From Microvirga antarctica (lineage in GTDB: Bacteria > Pseudomonadota > Alphaproteobacteria > Rhizobiales > Beijerinckiaceae), in the NCBI RefSeq assembly GCF_017921815.1, contig NZ_JAGEMM010000003.1, forward strand, positions 411,312 through 475,311: 64,000 nt of DNA, given 5' to 3'. The notes beneath the pieces are model-generated. The model ran no database searches and was not told the origin of the DNA. It worked only from the letters and a program-made list of their open reading frames with translations. Positions 44,730-54,397 of the stretch are shown piece after piece (position 1 is the first letter of the stretch; each line of letters opens with the position of its first letter). The position numbers and the translations under genes are program-made.

Positions 44730-45629
44730 ATGGGCGTGAAGATCGGGATCAATCCCATCACCTGGACCAACGACGACGTGCCGTCGCTCGGGGGAGATAC
44801 GCCCCTCGAAGTCTGCCTGGCTGAAATGCGCAAGGCTGGCTACCGCGGGACTGAACTCGGCGGAAAGTACCCGCGCGAGAGCGGGGCGCTCGCAGGCGCG
44901 CTGTCAAAGTTTCACCTCGAACTGGTGTCGGGCTGGTATGATGGGCGCATCCTCGAGCGCGAGGTGGACGCGGAATTCGACGCCGTGCTGCCGCACCTCT
45001 CGCTTCTTCGAGACCTTGGCGCAAAGCATGTCGTGTATGCCGATACCTCATGGGGGCGGCACGACGCCATCTTCCGCCCGATATCGGAGCGACCCAAGCT
45101 TCCTGAGCGGGATTGGCCGGCCTATGGCGCCAAGATTACCCGATTGGCAGAGAAAATGGCTGATTTTGGCGTCGCCATGGCGTTCCACCACCATATGGGA
45201 ACGATCGTCGAGACGGATACCGAGATCGATTCCCTGATGCGGCACACCGGCAAGGCCGTTGGCCTCCTCTTCGATACCGGCCATTGCGTGTTCGCCGGCG
45301 GGGACCCGGAAGCCCTTCTCGAACGTCATCTTGATCGTGTCGTTCACTTCCATTGCAAGGATTACCGGCCGGCCGTGATGGCGCAGGCGCGCCGCAACGA
45401 CATGAGTTTCATGGAGGCGGTCCTCGCGGGCATTTTCACTGTTCCCGGTGACGGTGAGGTGCCCTTTGGGCGTCTCCTCGCCATGCTAGCTGGAGCAGGT
45501 TACGCGGGCTGGCTGGTGGTCGAAGCCGAGCAGGATCCGGCCAAAGCTCATCCTTTGACCTATGCGCGCATGGGATACGCCCACCTCAAATCGGCCGCGA
45601 CAGCGGCAGGGTTCATCGTCGAGGAGTGA
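44730..45629 (+). CDS. IolE-like sugar-phosphate isomerase/epimerase or inosose dehydratase
   Basis: A 299-residue TIM-barrel protein of the xylose-isomerase-like superfamily. The N-terminus GINPITWTNDDVPSLGG is close to the IolE (2-keto-myo-inositol dehydratase) signature. Metal-ligand regions include AMAFHHHMGTIVE, LLFDTGHCVFAGG, HFHCKDYRP and VVEAEQDP. ATG 44730 has GGGAG 7 nt upstream; GTG 44724 is also open. It begins an operon with a ribose/fructose-type importer and a Gfo/Idh/MocA enzyme, consistent with cyclitol or keto-sugar catabolism. Assignment as true IolE is plausible but not certain. Confidence 0.82.
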   Translation: MGVKIGINPITWTNDDVPSLGGDTPLEVCLAEMRKAGYRGTELGGKYPRESGALAGALSKFHLELVSGWYDGRILEREVDAEFDAVLPHLSLLRDLGAKHVVYADTSWGRHDAIFRPISERPKLPERDWPAYGAKITRLAEKMADFGVAMAFHHHMGTIVETDTEIDSLMRHTGKAVGLLFDTGHCVFAGGDPEALLERHLDRVVHFHCKDYRPAVMAQARRNDMSFMEAVLAGIFTVPGDGEVPFGRLLAMLAGAGYAGWLVVEAEQDPAKAHPLTYARMGYAHLKSAATAAGFIVEE

Positions 45630-45761
45630 CTGGCCACCGGCGGCGGCCACATCAGGCTGCCTTGCCAGGATCAAGCGCATCGGCGCGAACCCAGAACGGA
45701 GCATGCGTGTGTCGACTGACGCCGCGGCGAGACTTCAACCATAAAAAGTGGGGACTTCATC

Positions 45762-46757
45762 GTGAGGAACATGTTGAACGAATTCGGATTGAACGCGAGG
45801 CGTTTTCTGACAGTGACTTTTGTGGTGCTCGGCAGCGTGCTCAGCGCGCCGTCCCCGTCTCTGGCGCAAGCCAAGAAACCCGAAGCGGTGCGGATCGTCT
45901 TCGTCACCCATGGGCAGGCCAACGATGCCTACTGGACAGTGGTCAAGAACGGCATGACGGCTGCGGCTTCGGCGCTGAAGGTCAAAGTCGAGTATCAGGC
46001 ACCAGCCAGCTTCGACGTTGTCAAACTGGCGCAGATGATCGAGGCAGCTACAGCGACCCGACCCGACGGCCTCGTGATCTCGATCCCCGATGCCACTGCG
46101 CTCGAGGGCCCGATCAAGGCGGCGAAGGCCGCGGCAATCCCCGTCATTGTGATCGATTCCGGCGGCGAGGTCGTGAAGCCCTGGGGCCTTGATCTCTACG
46201 TCGGAAGTGCATCCGAGTACGACAACGGTGTGCAAGCCGGCGAACTCATGGGCAAAGCCGGTGTCAAGGACGCCATGTGTGTGAACCACGAGGTCGGCAA
46301 TGTCAGCCTCGACAGCCGGTGTCAGGGCCTGGCGGATGGGCTGAAAGCCACCGGCGGAAAGGCATCGGTAGTCGCTGTTTCTCTGGACCCTACGGAATCG
46401 GCCCGCCGCGTCGAGGGTTACATGGCCTCGCACCGGAGCACGGATGGCATGCTGATGCTTGGGACCACGTTGGCCGAACCGCTTCTCAAGATGCTGGATG
46501 AGCGCGGATATACCAAGAAGCTCAAGATCGGCAGTTTCGATCTCTCGCCCGAGGTCTTGGACGCCTTGCAGTCCGACAAGATGATGTTTGGCATCGACAA
46601 CCAGCAATACATGATGGGGTATTTGCCGGTGGTCCTTCTGGCCGGGCGGGCGATGTACAAGACGATTCCGGTCACCGACATCCTCACAGGTCCATCTTTC
46701 GTGACCAAGGCCGACGCAGCGTCGATCAAGACGCTGAGCGATCAGGGCATCCGCTGA
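45762..46757 (+). CDS. Sugar ABC importer substrate-binding protein (ribose/fructose/inositol type)
   Basis: A 331-residue periplasmic protein of the RbsB/LacI-like fold. A signal peptide ends near residue 36 (SLAQAK). The mature region starts RIVFVTHGQANDAYWTVVKNG and contains GLVISIPDATAL and VIVIDSGGE, typical of the Frc/Ibp branch. The chosen start is GTG 45762 with GGGG about 12 nt upstream; ATG 45771 is an alternative. It is separated from the permease gene by a stable hairpin. Confidence 0.9.
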   Translation: MRNMLNEFGLNARRFLTVTFVVLGSVLSAPSPSLAQAKKPEAVRIVFVTHGQANDAYWTVVKNGMTAAASALKVKVEYQAPASFDVVKLAQMIEAATATRPDGLVISIPDATALEGPIKAAKAAAIPVIVIDSGGEVVKPWGLDLYVGSASEYDNGVQAGELMGKAGVKDAMCVNHEVGNVSLDSRCQGLADGLKATGGKASVVAVSLDPTESARRVEGYMASHRSTDGMLMLGTTLAEPLLKMLDERGYTKKLKIGSFDLSPEVLDALQSDKMMFGIDNQQYMMGYLPVVLLAGRAMYKTIPVTDILTGPSFVTKADAASIKTLSDQGIR

Positions 46758-46765
46758 CACGCGAC

Positions 46766-46785
46766 GCGCGGCCGCAAGGCCGCGC
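46766..46785 (+). promoter_or_regulatory. Intergenic mRNA hairpin after the sugar-binding-protein gene
   Basis: A perfect 8-bp GC stem (GCGCGGCC / GGCCGCGC) with a GCAA tetraloop (GNRA type). It starts 8 bp after the stop and has no T tract. It is likely to stabilise the binding-protein message or reduce read-through. Confidence 0.6.
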
Positions 46786-46810
46786 TCGCCCGATCACGAA
46801 GAGAACGTTC

Positions 46811-47914
46811 ATGCCCATTCAACAGACAGTACCGCTCCGGCGAAATCGACTCGTTCGGTTGATTTCTCGCGGATTGCGGCGGCCCGAGCTCGGCGCGCTC
46901 GGCGCGACTGTATTCACATTTGGATTCTTCGCCGTCACGGCCGGAGACAGCGGATTGTTCAGCGCCCTGGGTGTTGTCAATTTCCTTCATGTCTCGGCAC
47001 AACTTGGCATTCTTGCTGCCGCGGTTGCGCTCCTGATGATCGGCGGCGAGTTCGACCTCTCCATTGGATCGATGATCGGCTTTGCTGGAATCACGATCGG
47101 AATCGCAGTGGTGCAATTCGGTTTGCCGATCTGGCTATCGGTTCTGATTGCCTTCGCGTTTGCAATGGTGATCGGGGCCACCAACGGGTTGCTGGTCGCG
47201 CGAACGGGCCTGCCTTCGTTCATCGTCACGCTCGCGAGCTATTTCGTTCTACGGGGTCTCAGTCTCTCCGTGACGCGCGCCCTGACAGGACGAACCCAGA
47301 TTCCCTACATCACCAAGAACACGACGGAGTCAGACATCGTCTGGCTGTTCGGAGGCAAGTTCGGGTCAGGTGTTTTTTCGTGGCTTGGACAAGCGGGATG
47401 GATCGCGACCCGTCCGGATGGCGTGCCCTTGGTTCAGGGCCTCCCGATGTCGATTGCCTGGTGGCTCGTCCTGACGGCTGCGGTCACCTGGCTGCTGGTG
47501 AAGACTGAATTCGGCAACTGGATTTTTGCCGTCGGCGGCGACGAGCAGGCCGCGCGCAATGTTGGCGTCCCGGTCACGCGGGTCAAGGTTCTTCTGTTTG
47601 TGGGGGCTTCGTGCGCGGCAACACTTTTTGCCACGATCCAGGTCCTGGAGACCGGATCCGCCGACACTCTTCGCGGAACACAGAAGGAGTTTGAGGCGGT
47701 CATTGCCACGGTGATCGGCGGCACCTTGCTGACCGGTGGTTACGGCTCTGCCATCGGGGCCATGCTGGGCTCGCTGATCTTCGGAACGGTGGCGATGGGC
47801 ATTTTCTACACCGGCATCGACAGCGATTACTTCATGGTATTTCTCGGCCTCATGGTGCTCGTGGCGGTCCTTGTCAACAATTACGTGCGACGGAAGGCGT
47901 TGGAGGCACGGTGA
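46811..47914 (+). CDS. Sugar ABC importer permease (RbsC/FrcC type)
   Basis: A 367-residue permease with eight to ten helices. Hallmarks are [38 protein letters not shown], and [18 protein letters not shown] in the coupling region. A longer periplasmic segment at about 155-215 is typical of the FrcC branch. AAGAGAACGTTC precedes the ATG. It overlaps the ATPase gene at its stop (TGATG). Confidence 0.92.
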   Translation: MPIQQTVPLRRNRLVRLISRGLRRPELGALGATVFTFGFFAVTAGDSGLFSALGVVNFLHVSAQLGILAAAVALLMIGGEFDLSIGSMIGFAGITIGIAVVQFGLPIWLSVLIAFAFAMVIGATNGLLVARTGLPSFIVTLASYFVLRGLSLSVTRALTGRTQIPYITKNTTESDIVWLFGGKFGSGVFSWLGQAGWIATRPDGVPLVQGLPMSIAWWLVLTAAVTWLLVKTEFGNWIFAVGGDEQAARNVGVPVTRVKVLLFVGASCAATLFATIQVLETGSADTLRGTQKEFEAVIATVIGGTLLTGGYGSAIGAMLGSLIFGTVAMGIFYTGIDSDYFMVFLGLMVLVAVLVNNYVRRKALEAR

Positions 47915-48774
47915 TGCGTGAAACGTTTACGCCCCCTGTGGTCACGCCACTGATCGAACTTTCCCATGTCAGCCGACGTTTCGGCTCGATGTCCGCGCTG
48001 GAGGACATCTCGGTGGCTATCAATCCTGGGGAGGTTCACTGCCTCCTCGGCGACAACGGCGCCGGAAAGTCGACGCTGATCAAGGTCCTTTCAGGCGTCC
48101 ACCAGCCCAGTGACGGCGAGGTGCGGATTGACGGGGTTCCGACAATTCTCCGCTCCCCGAGACAGGCGCTCGACTGCGGAATCGCGACGGTCTTTCAAGA
48201 CCTTGCGATGGTCCCTCTCATGAGCATCGTGCGCAACTTCTTCCTCGGGCGGGAACCGGTCAAGGGCCGTTTTATTGCCCGGCGGATCGACATGCGGAAG
48301 GCCGAGGCGATCGTCTTGAACGAGATGGCGCAGATGGGCATCAATGTGCGGGATCCGCAGCAACCGGTCGGCACGTTGTCGGGTGGCGAGCGGCAATGTG
48401 TGGCAATTGCCCGGGCCGTCTACCATGGCGCCAGAGTCCTGATCCTGGATGAGCCGACCTCTGCCCTTGGAGTGCATCAGGCCTCGATCGTCCTGCGCTA
48501 CATCGCACGAGCCAGGGCACGCGGCATCGCCGTGATCTTCATCACGCACAACATCCATCACGCCTACCCGATCGGCGACGTCTTCACCCTCCTCAATCGT
48601 GGCCGGGTCCACGGCACCTTCCGCAAAGCGGAGATTTCGGAGTCTGAGGTCCTGGAGATGATGGCAGGGGGGCGCGATCTCGAGCGCCTCCGTCACGAAC
48701 TGGCAACCATATCGATCAATGAAGCTCCGGAACGCGACTCGGGATCGCAATCCGCAGCCAGCACTTTAAGGTAG
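47914..48774 (+). CDS. Sugar ABC importer ATP-binding protein, single-domain FrcA type
   Basis: A 286-residue ATPase with one nucleotide-binding domain: Walker [31 protein letters not shown], signature LSGGERQ, Walker [15 protein letters not shown] and switch [13 protein letters not shown]. Having one domain, rather than the double domain of RbsA, places it with FrcA-like ATPases of rhizobial fructose/ribose/mannose importers. ATG 47914 has GGAGG 7 nt upstream; GTG 47911 is the alternative. The C-terminal 25 residues are low-complexity. Confidence 0.92.
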   Translation: MRETFTPPVVTPLIELSHVSRRFGSMSALEDISVAINPGEVHCLLGDNGAGKSTLIKVLSGVHQPSDGEVRIDGVPTILRSPRQALDCGIATVFQDLAMVPLMSIVRNFFLGREPVKGRFIARRIDMRKAEAIVLNEMAQMGINVRDPQQPVGTLSGGERQCVAIARAVYHGARVLILDEPTSALGVHQASIVLRYIARARARGIAVIFITHNIHHAYPIGDVFTLLNRGRVHGTFRKAEISESEVLEMMAGGRDLERLRHELATISINEAPERDSGSQSAASTLR

Positions 48775-48778
48775 TCTC

Positions 48779-49897
48779 ATGACAGACCGTCTCAAGGTCG
48801 GTGTCGCGGGCGGCGGGTTGATCTCGCAGGTCGAGCACATTCCCAACCTGCTTGCGCTGAATCGCCAGTTCGACCTGCGCGTCGTCAGCGATCCGTCACC
48901 GACCGTTCGCGGCGGTCTGAGCGATCGTTTCGGGATCTCCACGGTAGCAAACGCGTCTGAGCTGCTTGGCCTTGGTCTCGATGCCATCGTCATCGCGGCG
49001 CCTGATCCGTGGCATGCGGAACTGGCAACCAGCGCCATGGATGCCGGCATCAACGTGTTCTGCGAGAAGCCGCTTTGCTATGGGGTCGCGGAGGCCGATG
49101 CGTTGTCGAAGGCCGAGGCGCGCAATCAGGTGGTGCTTCAGATCGGCTATATGAAACGGTTCGATCCCAGCTATGAGGCGGCGCTCGAGCTCGTCGCGGG
49201 AAAGGCGGACCAACTGCGGTATATCTCGGTTGAGGTCCACGACCCCGATGCGGGTCCGTTCGTGGGACACCATACGTTGTTTTCCGCGCCGGACGTGCCG
49301 AGCGACCTCATCGCGGCGACGTCCCAGCGGCGGCGATGGCAGGTCGAGGCCGCATTGGGATACACGCCATCCGAGACTGTTTTTCGCGGTTTCGCATCCT
49401 CCTACTGTTCTGCCCTTGTGCATGACGTGAATGCCGTCCATGGCCTACTCGACGCCATGGGCGCGTCTGGCGGCCCGGTGACAGGAGCAGCGCTCTTTGC
49501 CGGCGGCACCGGAGGTCAGGCGACCGTCAGCCTGCGCGGCGGGCTTGCCTTGTGGACCATGACTCATCTGGAGATGCCGGCCGTCACCGACTACGCGGAG
49601 CGGATCGAACTCTACTTCGATGACGAGATCGTCGAGCTGGTCTTCCCTGCGCCCTATCTGAACCACCATCCGACACGGCTGACGGTCAGCCGGTCACCCG
49701 ATGGACGCCTGGAAAAAACAACCATCCGCAACGGCTTTGCAGAGGCTTTTGTGCGGGAGCTCGAAGGCTTCTGGTCGGCCATCGTCAACGGCACGACGGT
49801 GCGGAACCGCATTGCGCACGCCGCGCGGGATCAGGACCTTCTGGTTCGGATGGCGCGGCAGGCTGAACGTTCGATTGAGCCTGACCGGCTGATTTGA
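48779..49897 (+). CDS. Gfo/Idh/MocA family oxidoreductase
   Basis: A 372-residue NAD(P)-dependent sugar or inositol dehydrogenase-type enzyme. The Rossmann motif is GVAGGGLIS (8-16) and the conserved EKP triad, contributing the catalytic Lys, is FCEKPLCYG (E96-K97-P98). A GYMKRFDPSYEAAL segment and a C-terminal alpha/beta domain with HDVNAVHGLLDAMG follow. Start ATG 48779 lies 4 bp after the ATPase stop. In combination with IolE-like and MocR genes it supports cyclitol or keto-sugar oxidation. The substrate is unproven. Confidence 0.9.
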   Translation: MTDRLKVGVAGGGLISQVEHIPNLLALNRQFDLRVVSDPSPTVRGGLSDRFGISTVANASELLGLGLDAIVIAAPDPWHAELATSAMDAGINVFCEKPLCYGVAEADALSKAEARNQVVLQIGYMKRFDPSYEAALELVAGKADQLRYISVEVHDPDAGPFVGHHTLFSAPDVPSDLIAATSQRRRWQVEAALGYTPSETVFRGFASSYCSALVHDVNAVHGLLDAMGASGGPVTGAALFAGGTGGQATVSLRGGLALWTMTHLEMPAVTDYAERIELYFDDEIVELVFPAPYLNHHPTRLTVSRSPDGRLEKTTIRNGFAEAFVRELEGFWSAIVNGTTVRNRIAHAARDQDLLVRMARQAERSIEPDRLI

Positions 49898-49923
49898 CAG
49901 CTCCCGGCCGGGGCTATTGACCG

Positions 49924-51000
49924 TCAGGACGCCCCACGGTCGGGAAGAATCGCTGCTCCAAGCTGTCGGATGCCGATTCTGACCTCGGCCCCTGCTTCAA
50001 GGAATCGCTCGGTTCTGAAATCGACGACGAACAGACGGCCGATCTCGGTCTCGATTGCGTATTCGACGCGATCGCCGAGAAAGACGCTGTGTTGGATCCG
50101 ACCTGGCAGGCTGTTCTCGGGCGTGCCGGATTCCTCGATGGAAATGGCCTCCGGCCGCACGGCAAGTTCTACCTCACCGTCGCGTTCGTTGCGATGAGGC
50201 AGCCACAGGACCATCGACCCGCCCACTGCAATGCGACCGAGGTCGGCATCGCCGCGTGTCAAGCGTGCGCGCACGATATTGGCCTCCCCAAGAAAGCCTG
50301 CCACAAAACGGTTTGCAGGCGCGCGGTACAGTTCGACCGGTGCGCCTTCCTGGGCGATGCGCTTGTTATCCATGACGATAATGCGGTCCGAAACGGCAAA
50401 CGCCTCATCCTGGTCGTGGGTCACGTAGACGACCGTCAGGTTGAGACGCTGCTGGAGGCTGCGAATTTCATCCCTCACATGGCGGCGCAGTTTCGCGTCG
50501 AGGTTCGAGAGAGGCTCGTCGAACAGAAGGACTGCGGGCCGCATGACGATGGCGCGTGCCACGGCGACGCGCTGCTGTTGTCCGCCGGACAACTCGCTTG
50601 GGAGGCGTTGGGCAAGATGCTCGAGCCCGAGAAGGCCGAGGGCATCGGCAGCCCCGGCCTCGGCAGAAGCCCGGGATTGGCCGCTTGAACGCAGGCCATA
50701 CGCGACGTTGTGCAGGACGCTCATGTGCGGGAACAAGGCGTAGGACTGGAACACCATACTCACATCACGCCGCGTTGGCGGCACACCGGTGACATCCTGG
50801 CCGTCGATGATGATTTTGCCCCAGGTTGACATTTCGAGGCCGGCGATCATGCGCAGGGTCGTCGTCTTGCCGCATCCGGACGGCCCCAGCAGCGTCACGA
50901 GCGTGCCCTTCTCGATGGTGAACGACACGTCATCGACAGCAAGACTCGCGCCGTAGAATTTACTGACGGACTGGAATTCGACGGCAGAGACAGCCGGCAT
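49924..51000 (-). CDS. ABC importer ATP-binding protein, Fbp/Pot type
   Basis: A 358-residue ATPase with Walker A GPSGCGKTT, Q-loop MVFQSYALFPHMSVLHNVAYG, signature LSGGQQQR, Walker B LLFDEPLSNLD and switch THDQDEAFAVSDRI. A TOBE domain follows (LAVRPEAISIEE). It belongs to the FbpC/PotA/PhnT group. ATG 51000 forms a TGATG overlap with the fused permease gene. It is the last gene of the minus-strand run and converges on the Gfo/Idh/MocA gene 26 bp away. Confidence 0.92.
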   Translation of the reverse strand: MPAVSAVEFQSVSKFYGASLAVDDVSFTIEKGTLVTLLGPSGCGKTTTLRMIAGLEMSTWGKIIIDGQDVTGVPPTRRDVSMVFQSYALFPHMSVLHNVAYGLRSSGQSRASAEAGAADALGLLGLEHLAQRLPSELSGGQQQRVAVARAIVMRPAVLLFDEPLSNLDAKLRRHVRDEIRSLQQRLNLTVVYVTHDQDEAFAVSDRIIVMDNKRIAQEGAPVELYRAPANRFVAGFLGEANIVRARLTRGDADLGRIAVGGSMVLWLPHRNERDGEVELAVRPEAISIEESGTPENSLPGRIQHSVFLGDRVEYAIETEIGRLFVVDFRTERFLEAGAEVRIGIRQLGAAILPDRGAS

Positions 51001-53177
51001 CAAAGGACCTCCGCGGGCAGAACAGTGGCGCGTCGGCGCAGGCTGCGCTGGCCGACGAAAACCTCTATGCCGACGATGACAATCAGCATCAGAATGATGA
51101 GGACGGACGAATACGCGATCGCGAGCCCATAGGTGCCTGCCTCCGCCAGGCTGACGATATAGACTGTCGACAGCATGACGCCCGGGCTGACCAGAAAGAT
51201 TACAGCGCTCACGGTGGTCATGGCGGTGACGAAGCCATAGACCAGGGCCGCCACGACGGCGGGCTTCAGGAGCGGGATAACGATCCGTATGACCGTTGCG
51301 AAGGAGCCAGTGCGCAGCATCAGCGACGCCTCTTCCAGGCTCCGGTCGATCTGTGAGAGCCCGGCTACGCCTGCGCGCATGCCCGGGCTCATATTGCGGA
51401 CAACGAAACTGATGACCACGATCGCGCCGGTGCCGACCAGTTCGACGGGAGGATTGTTGAACGCGAGAATGTAGGCGATGCCAAGGACCGTGCCGGGAAC
51501 GCCCGCAGCGATGAGCATGGTAAACTCGAACGCCGCCTTGCCGGCAAAACGCTGCCGATCAAGCAGATAGGCGATCAGCAGTCCGAGTGCGGCCGTGAGG
51601 GGAGCCGCGATGGCTGCGAGTTTGATCGTGGTCCACAAGGATGGCCAGGCCTGACCGGTGAATATCAGCCCGCCGTTCTCGAACGCGAATCCGAAGGCTT
51701 GCTGAAAGTGCCGCGTGGTGAAGGCGCTGTTGATGCCCCAGTTCTCGACAAACCCGCCAAACAAGACCATCCCATAGATGACGAGGGTCAGGAGAGCCCA
51801 AGGCAGTGCCAGGGCCCCGGCGAGCCAGCGCATAGCAGCTGGGAGCGGGATCGCGACGCCCGCCTGTCCCTTGCCGCCGATGGTCGTGAAGGACTTGTTG
51901 GCCAGGATGCGCCGTTGCGCAATAAAAACGGCCAGCATCGCGATCAGAAGGATAAGGCCGAGGACCGCCGCAAGACCCCGATCCTGGCGCGCGCCGACGA
52001 TCGCGAAGTAGATGCTCGTTGCCAGAACCTGCAGGTCTCCGCCCAGAAGCAGAGGATTGCCGAAATCCGCGAGGCTTTCGATGAAGGAGATCAGGAAGGC
52101 ATTCGCAAGCCCCGGCAGTGCAAGAGGCAGCGTCACTGTTCGGAAGACACGGCCGTTCCGCGCGCGCAATGTCTGCGCCGCCTCCTCGTAAGATGGATTG
52201 ATCCCCTGTACGACGCCGACGAGCACCAGGAAGGCAATGGGGGTGAAAGACAGGGTCTGGGCGAACCAGACGCCTTGGAAACCGTAGATCCAGCGCCCCG
52301 GTTCAACATGCAAAAGCCACGAGAGCGCGGCGCTGACCATCCCGTTTCGACCAAGGAGCAGGATGACCGCTAGCCCGACGACGAATGGCGGCGTGATGAT
52401 CGGGAGAATTGAGATCGCCCGCAAAACCCGACGGAAGGGAAGACCTGTGCGCTCTGTCAGAAGGGCGAAACAGAAGGCCAGAAGCGTGGAAGAGGATGCG
52501 CTGACAAGTCCAAGTGCGAACGTGCTGGCCACGATCCCGTCAGCTGTCCAAATCCGTGGATTGGCGAGCCGCTGCCAGAACGCCACGATGGCGAATTCCC
52601 CCCGCGGCGTCTGGAAAGCGCTCAGGCCCAGCTTTGCAAGGGGGTAAAAGACGAAGAGCCCAATGACGGCGGCCACGAATCCGATGGACCCGGTGGCAAA
52701 GCCATCGCCCCGACAGACGCCGCGCGCCGCAAGGCCGCTGCACATGATCATGAGACAGCACAGACCGTAGATGAAGGGACCAACCCCGAAACCCGGATTG
52801 CGTCGTGGCAGGTCGCCGAAGAGCTGCGCGGGCAAGCTCCAGGTCCAGCCCCGCAGATCGATCGACATGGCGAGCACGAGGAGGAGCGCAAGACCAATCG
52901 CCGACCACAGGATGATGCGGGTGGCCTCCCCCGGCGTCCCGACCGGTGCCCTGACGGCTGCAATCAGGAACAGTCCGGGCAGGGCGAGGGGAAGCAGCCA
53001 GCCCTTCCCATAGGCCAGTCCAAGGGCGATGGCCGGTGCGTCCTCGGGCCATCCGGGGCTCATCAGCCATGACAGTCCGAGAAAGCCGGAATCGCTGCCA
53101 TTCCAGGGCAGAATCAGGAGGCTCGCCCACAAGAGGGCGAGCCAGAGTGTCAAGCTGAAGGAGCGAGTGGGCGGCAT
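51000..53177 (-). CDS. ABC importer permease with two fused permease domains (FbpB-like)
   Basis: A 725-residue membrane protein with more than twelve predicted helices, formed by two binding-protein-dependent permease domains. The coupling loops are SYEEAAQTLRARNGRVFRTVTLP (first half) and SLEEASLMLRTGSFATVIRIVIP (second half). Such fusions occur in iron(III), putrescine-like and 2-aminoethylphosphonate importers. An N-terminal extension of about 200 residues with extra helices precedes the first domain. It lies 19 bp after the binding-protein gene. Confidence 0.9.
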   Translation of the reverse strand: MPPTRSFSLTLWLALLWASLLILPWNGSDSGFLGLSWLMSPGWPEDAPAIALGLAYGKGWLLPLALPGLFLIAAVRAPVGTPGEATRIILWSAIGLALLLVLAMSIDLRGWTWSLPAQLFGDLPRRNPGFGVGPFIYGLCCLMIMCSGLAARGVCRGDGFATGSIGFVAAVIGLFVFYPLAKLGLSAFQTPRGEFAIVAFWQRLANPRIWTADGIVASTFALGLVSASSSTLLAFCFALLTERTGLPFRRVLRAISILPIITPPFVVGLAVILLLGRNGMVSAALSWLLHVEPGRWIYGFQGVWFAQTLSFTPIAFLVLVGVVQGINPSYEEAAQTLRARNGRVFRTVTLPLALPGLANAFLISFIESLADFGNPLLLGGDLQVLATSIYFAIVGARQDRGLAAVLGLILLIAMLAVFIAQRRILANKSFTTIGGKGQAGVAIPLPAAMRWLAGALALPWALLTLVIYGMVLFGGFVENWGINSAFTTRHFQQAFGFAFENGGLIFTGQAWPSLWTTIKLAAIAAPLTAALGLLIAYLLDRQRFAGKAAFEFTMLIAAGVPGTVLGIAYILAFNNPPVELVGTGAIVVISFVVRNMSPGMRAGVAGLSQIDRSLEEASLMLRTGSFATVIRIVIPLLKPAVVAALVYGFVTAMTTVSAVIFLVSPGVMLSTVYIVSLAEAGTYGLAIAYSSVLIILMLIVIVGIEVFVGQRSLRRRATVLPAEVL

Positions 53178-53196
53178 CGCGACTGAACCTGCCGGA

Positions 53197-54237
53197 TCAC
53201 TTCGGCGCTGATTTCACATCCTTCTCGAACCGGTCGAGAATCCGATCATGCGCGTCGCTGGCTGAATATTTCAGGATGTCGTAGTTGATCAGCTTGACCT
53301 GGTCGGCCCGGGGCGCAAGCGGGTGGATCTTGGCATCCTTGTTCGACTGAAGCTGATACTTCTTCATCTCGAGCTGAACGTTCTGGCCTTCCGGGCTTAG
53401 CACGAAATCAACCCATTTCTTGGCGCCGGCCAGGTTCCGGGCATCCTTGACGATGGCGACGCCCGGCATCTCGAACCCCGTGCCCTCGCAGGGCGCAACG
53501 GACACGATGGGAAAGCCGTCCACCGATTGCGCCACCGCATCGTGCAGAAACGCCACTGCGATCGTTGTCTCGCCGCGTGCGGCTGAGCGGATTCCCGCAG
53601 TTCCGGAGCGCGTATATTGGTTGATGTTCTTGTGCAGCGCCTTGAGGTACTCGAACCCCTTGTCCTCGCCCATGATCTGCAAGACGGTCGCCACCATTGT
53701 GTAGGCTGTTCCTGACGTCGACGGATCCGCCATCTGGATCTCGTTCCGGTAGGCAGGATTGGTCAGGTCGGCCCAGCATTTCGGCTCCGGCATGCCCTTC
53801 TTGGCGAGGAGGTCCTTGTTATAGCCAAACCCGATCACCCCGGTATAGATCGGTGTCAGCGTGTACTGGCTTGCCGCAGCGGCCTTCTGGGCCCAATCAT
53901 AAAGCTCCGGGAGCTTGGGCGATTGATAGGTTTCCAGGAGACCTTCACGCGCGGCGATGGCGGTCACATCGGGTCCGGCGGAATGCCAGACGTCAAATCG
54001 CGGATTCCCGGCTTCAGCCTTGATCTGCGCCAGGATTTCGCCGTCCGTCTTGCGGCTGATGAGGGCTTTCTGGCCGGTGCTCTGTTCGAACTTCACCCGC
54101 ATGGCCTCGCACCATTCCAGCTCGAAGGTGCAATTGACCACGACAGGAGACTGGGCCTGCGCGGCCGGCGCCCCGAAGCCCATCAGCACAAGGGCAGTGC
54201 CGGCGAATGTCACGCAAAAACCGCTGAATGATCGCAT
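53197..54237 (-). CDS. ABC importer substrate-binding protein, FbpA/AfuA-like
   Basis: A 346-residue periplasmic protein of the family that includes iron(III), thiamine and phosphonate binders. A signal peptide runs to about residue 28 (AAQAQS). The mature protein begins VVVNCTFELEWCEAMRVKFE and has TPIYTGVIGFGYNKDLL and DPSTSGTAYTMVATVLQ. The paired tyrosines that bind iron in FbpA are not evident, so I do not call iron transport. ATG 54237 has GGGGAA upstream. Two Cys pairs suggest periplasmic disulfides. Confidence 0.85.
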   Translation of the reverse strand: MRSFSGFCVTFAGTALVLMGFGAPAAQAQSPVVVNCTFELEWCEAMRVKFEQSTGQKALISRKTDGEILAQIKAEAGNPRFDVWHSAGPDVTAIAAREGLLETYQSPKLPELYDWAQKAAAASQYTLTPIYTGVIGFGYNKDLLAKKGMPEPKCWADLTNPAYRNEIQMADPSTSGTAYTMVATVLQIMGEDKGFEYLKALHKNINQYTRSGTAGIRSAARGETTIAVAFLHDAVAQSVDGFPIVSVAPCEGTGFEMPGVAIVKDARNLAGAKKWVDFVLSPEGQNVQLEMKKYQLQSNKDAKIHPLAPRADQVKLINYDILKYSASDAHDRILDRFEKDVKSAPK

Positions 54238-54397
54238 TGTCGTTCCCCTGGAATTCGCTTCTGTTTGGCGTTGGAGGGGAAACATGCGCGTTGGCGTGCT
54301 GCGACTGAAAGAGCCAGTTTGGCCGGAATGCGCTGATCCAGTTGGCGCCGTCAGGCCGCGCTGCGACCGGGGCCTGCGGGGGTCTCGGGGCGATCCG

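Noticed and set aside
49898..49923. GC-rich near-palindrome between the Gfo/Idh/MocA and Fbp-type ATPase genes considered as a terminator
   Set aside because: The stem is imperfect with essentially no loop and no T tract follows on either strand.
53197..54237. Binding protein considered as an iron(III) transporter component
   Set aside because: The paired tyrosines of iron-binding FbpA proteins are not evident and there is no Fur-like site; only the broad family is supported.
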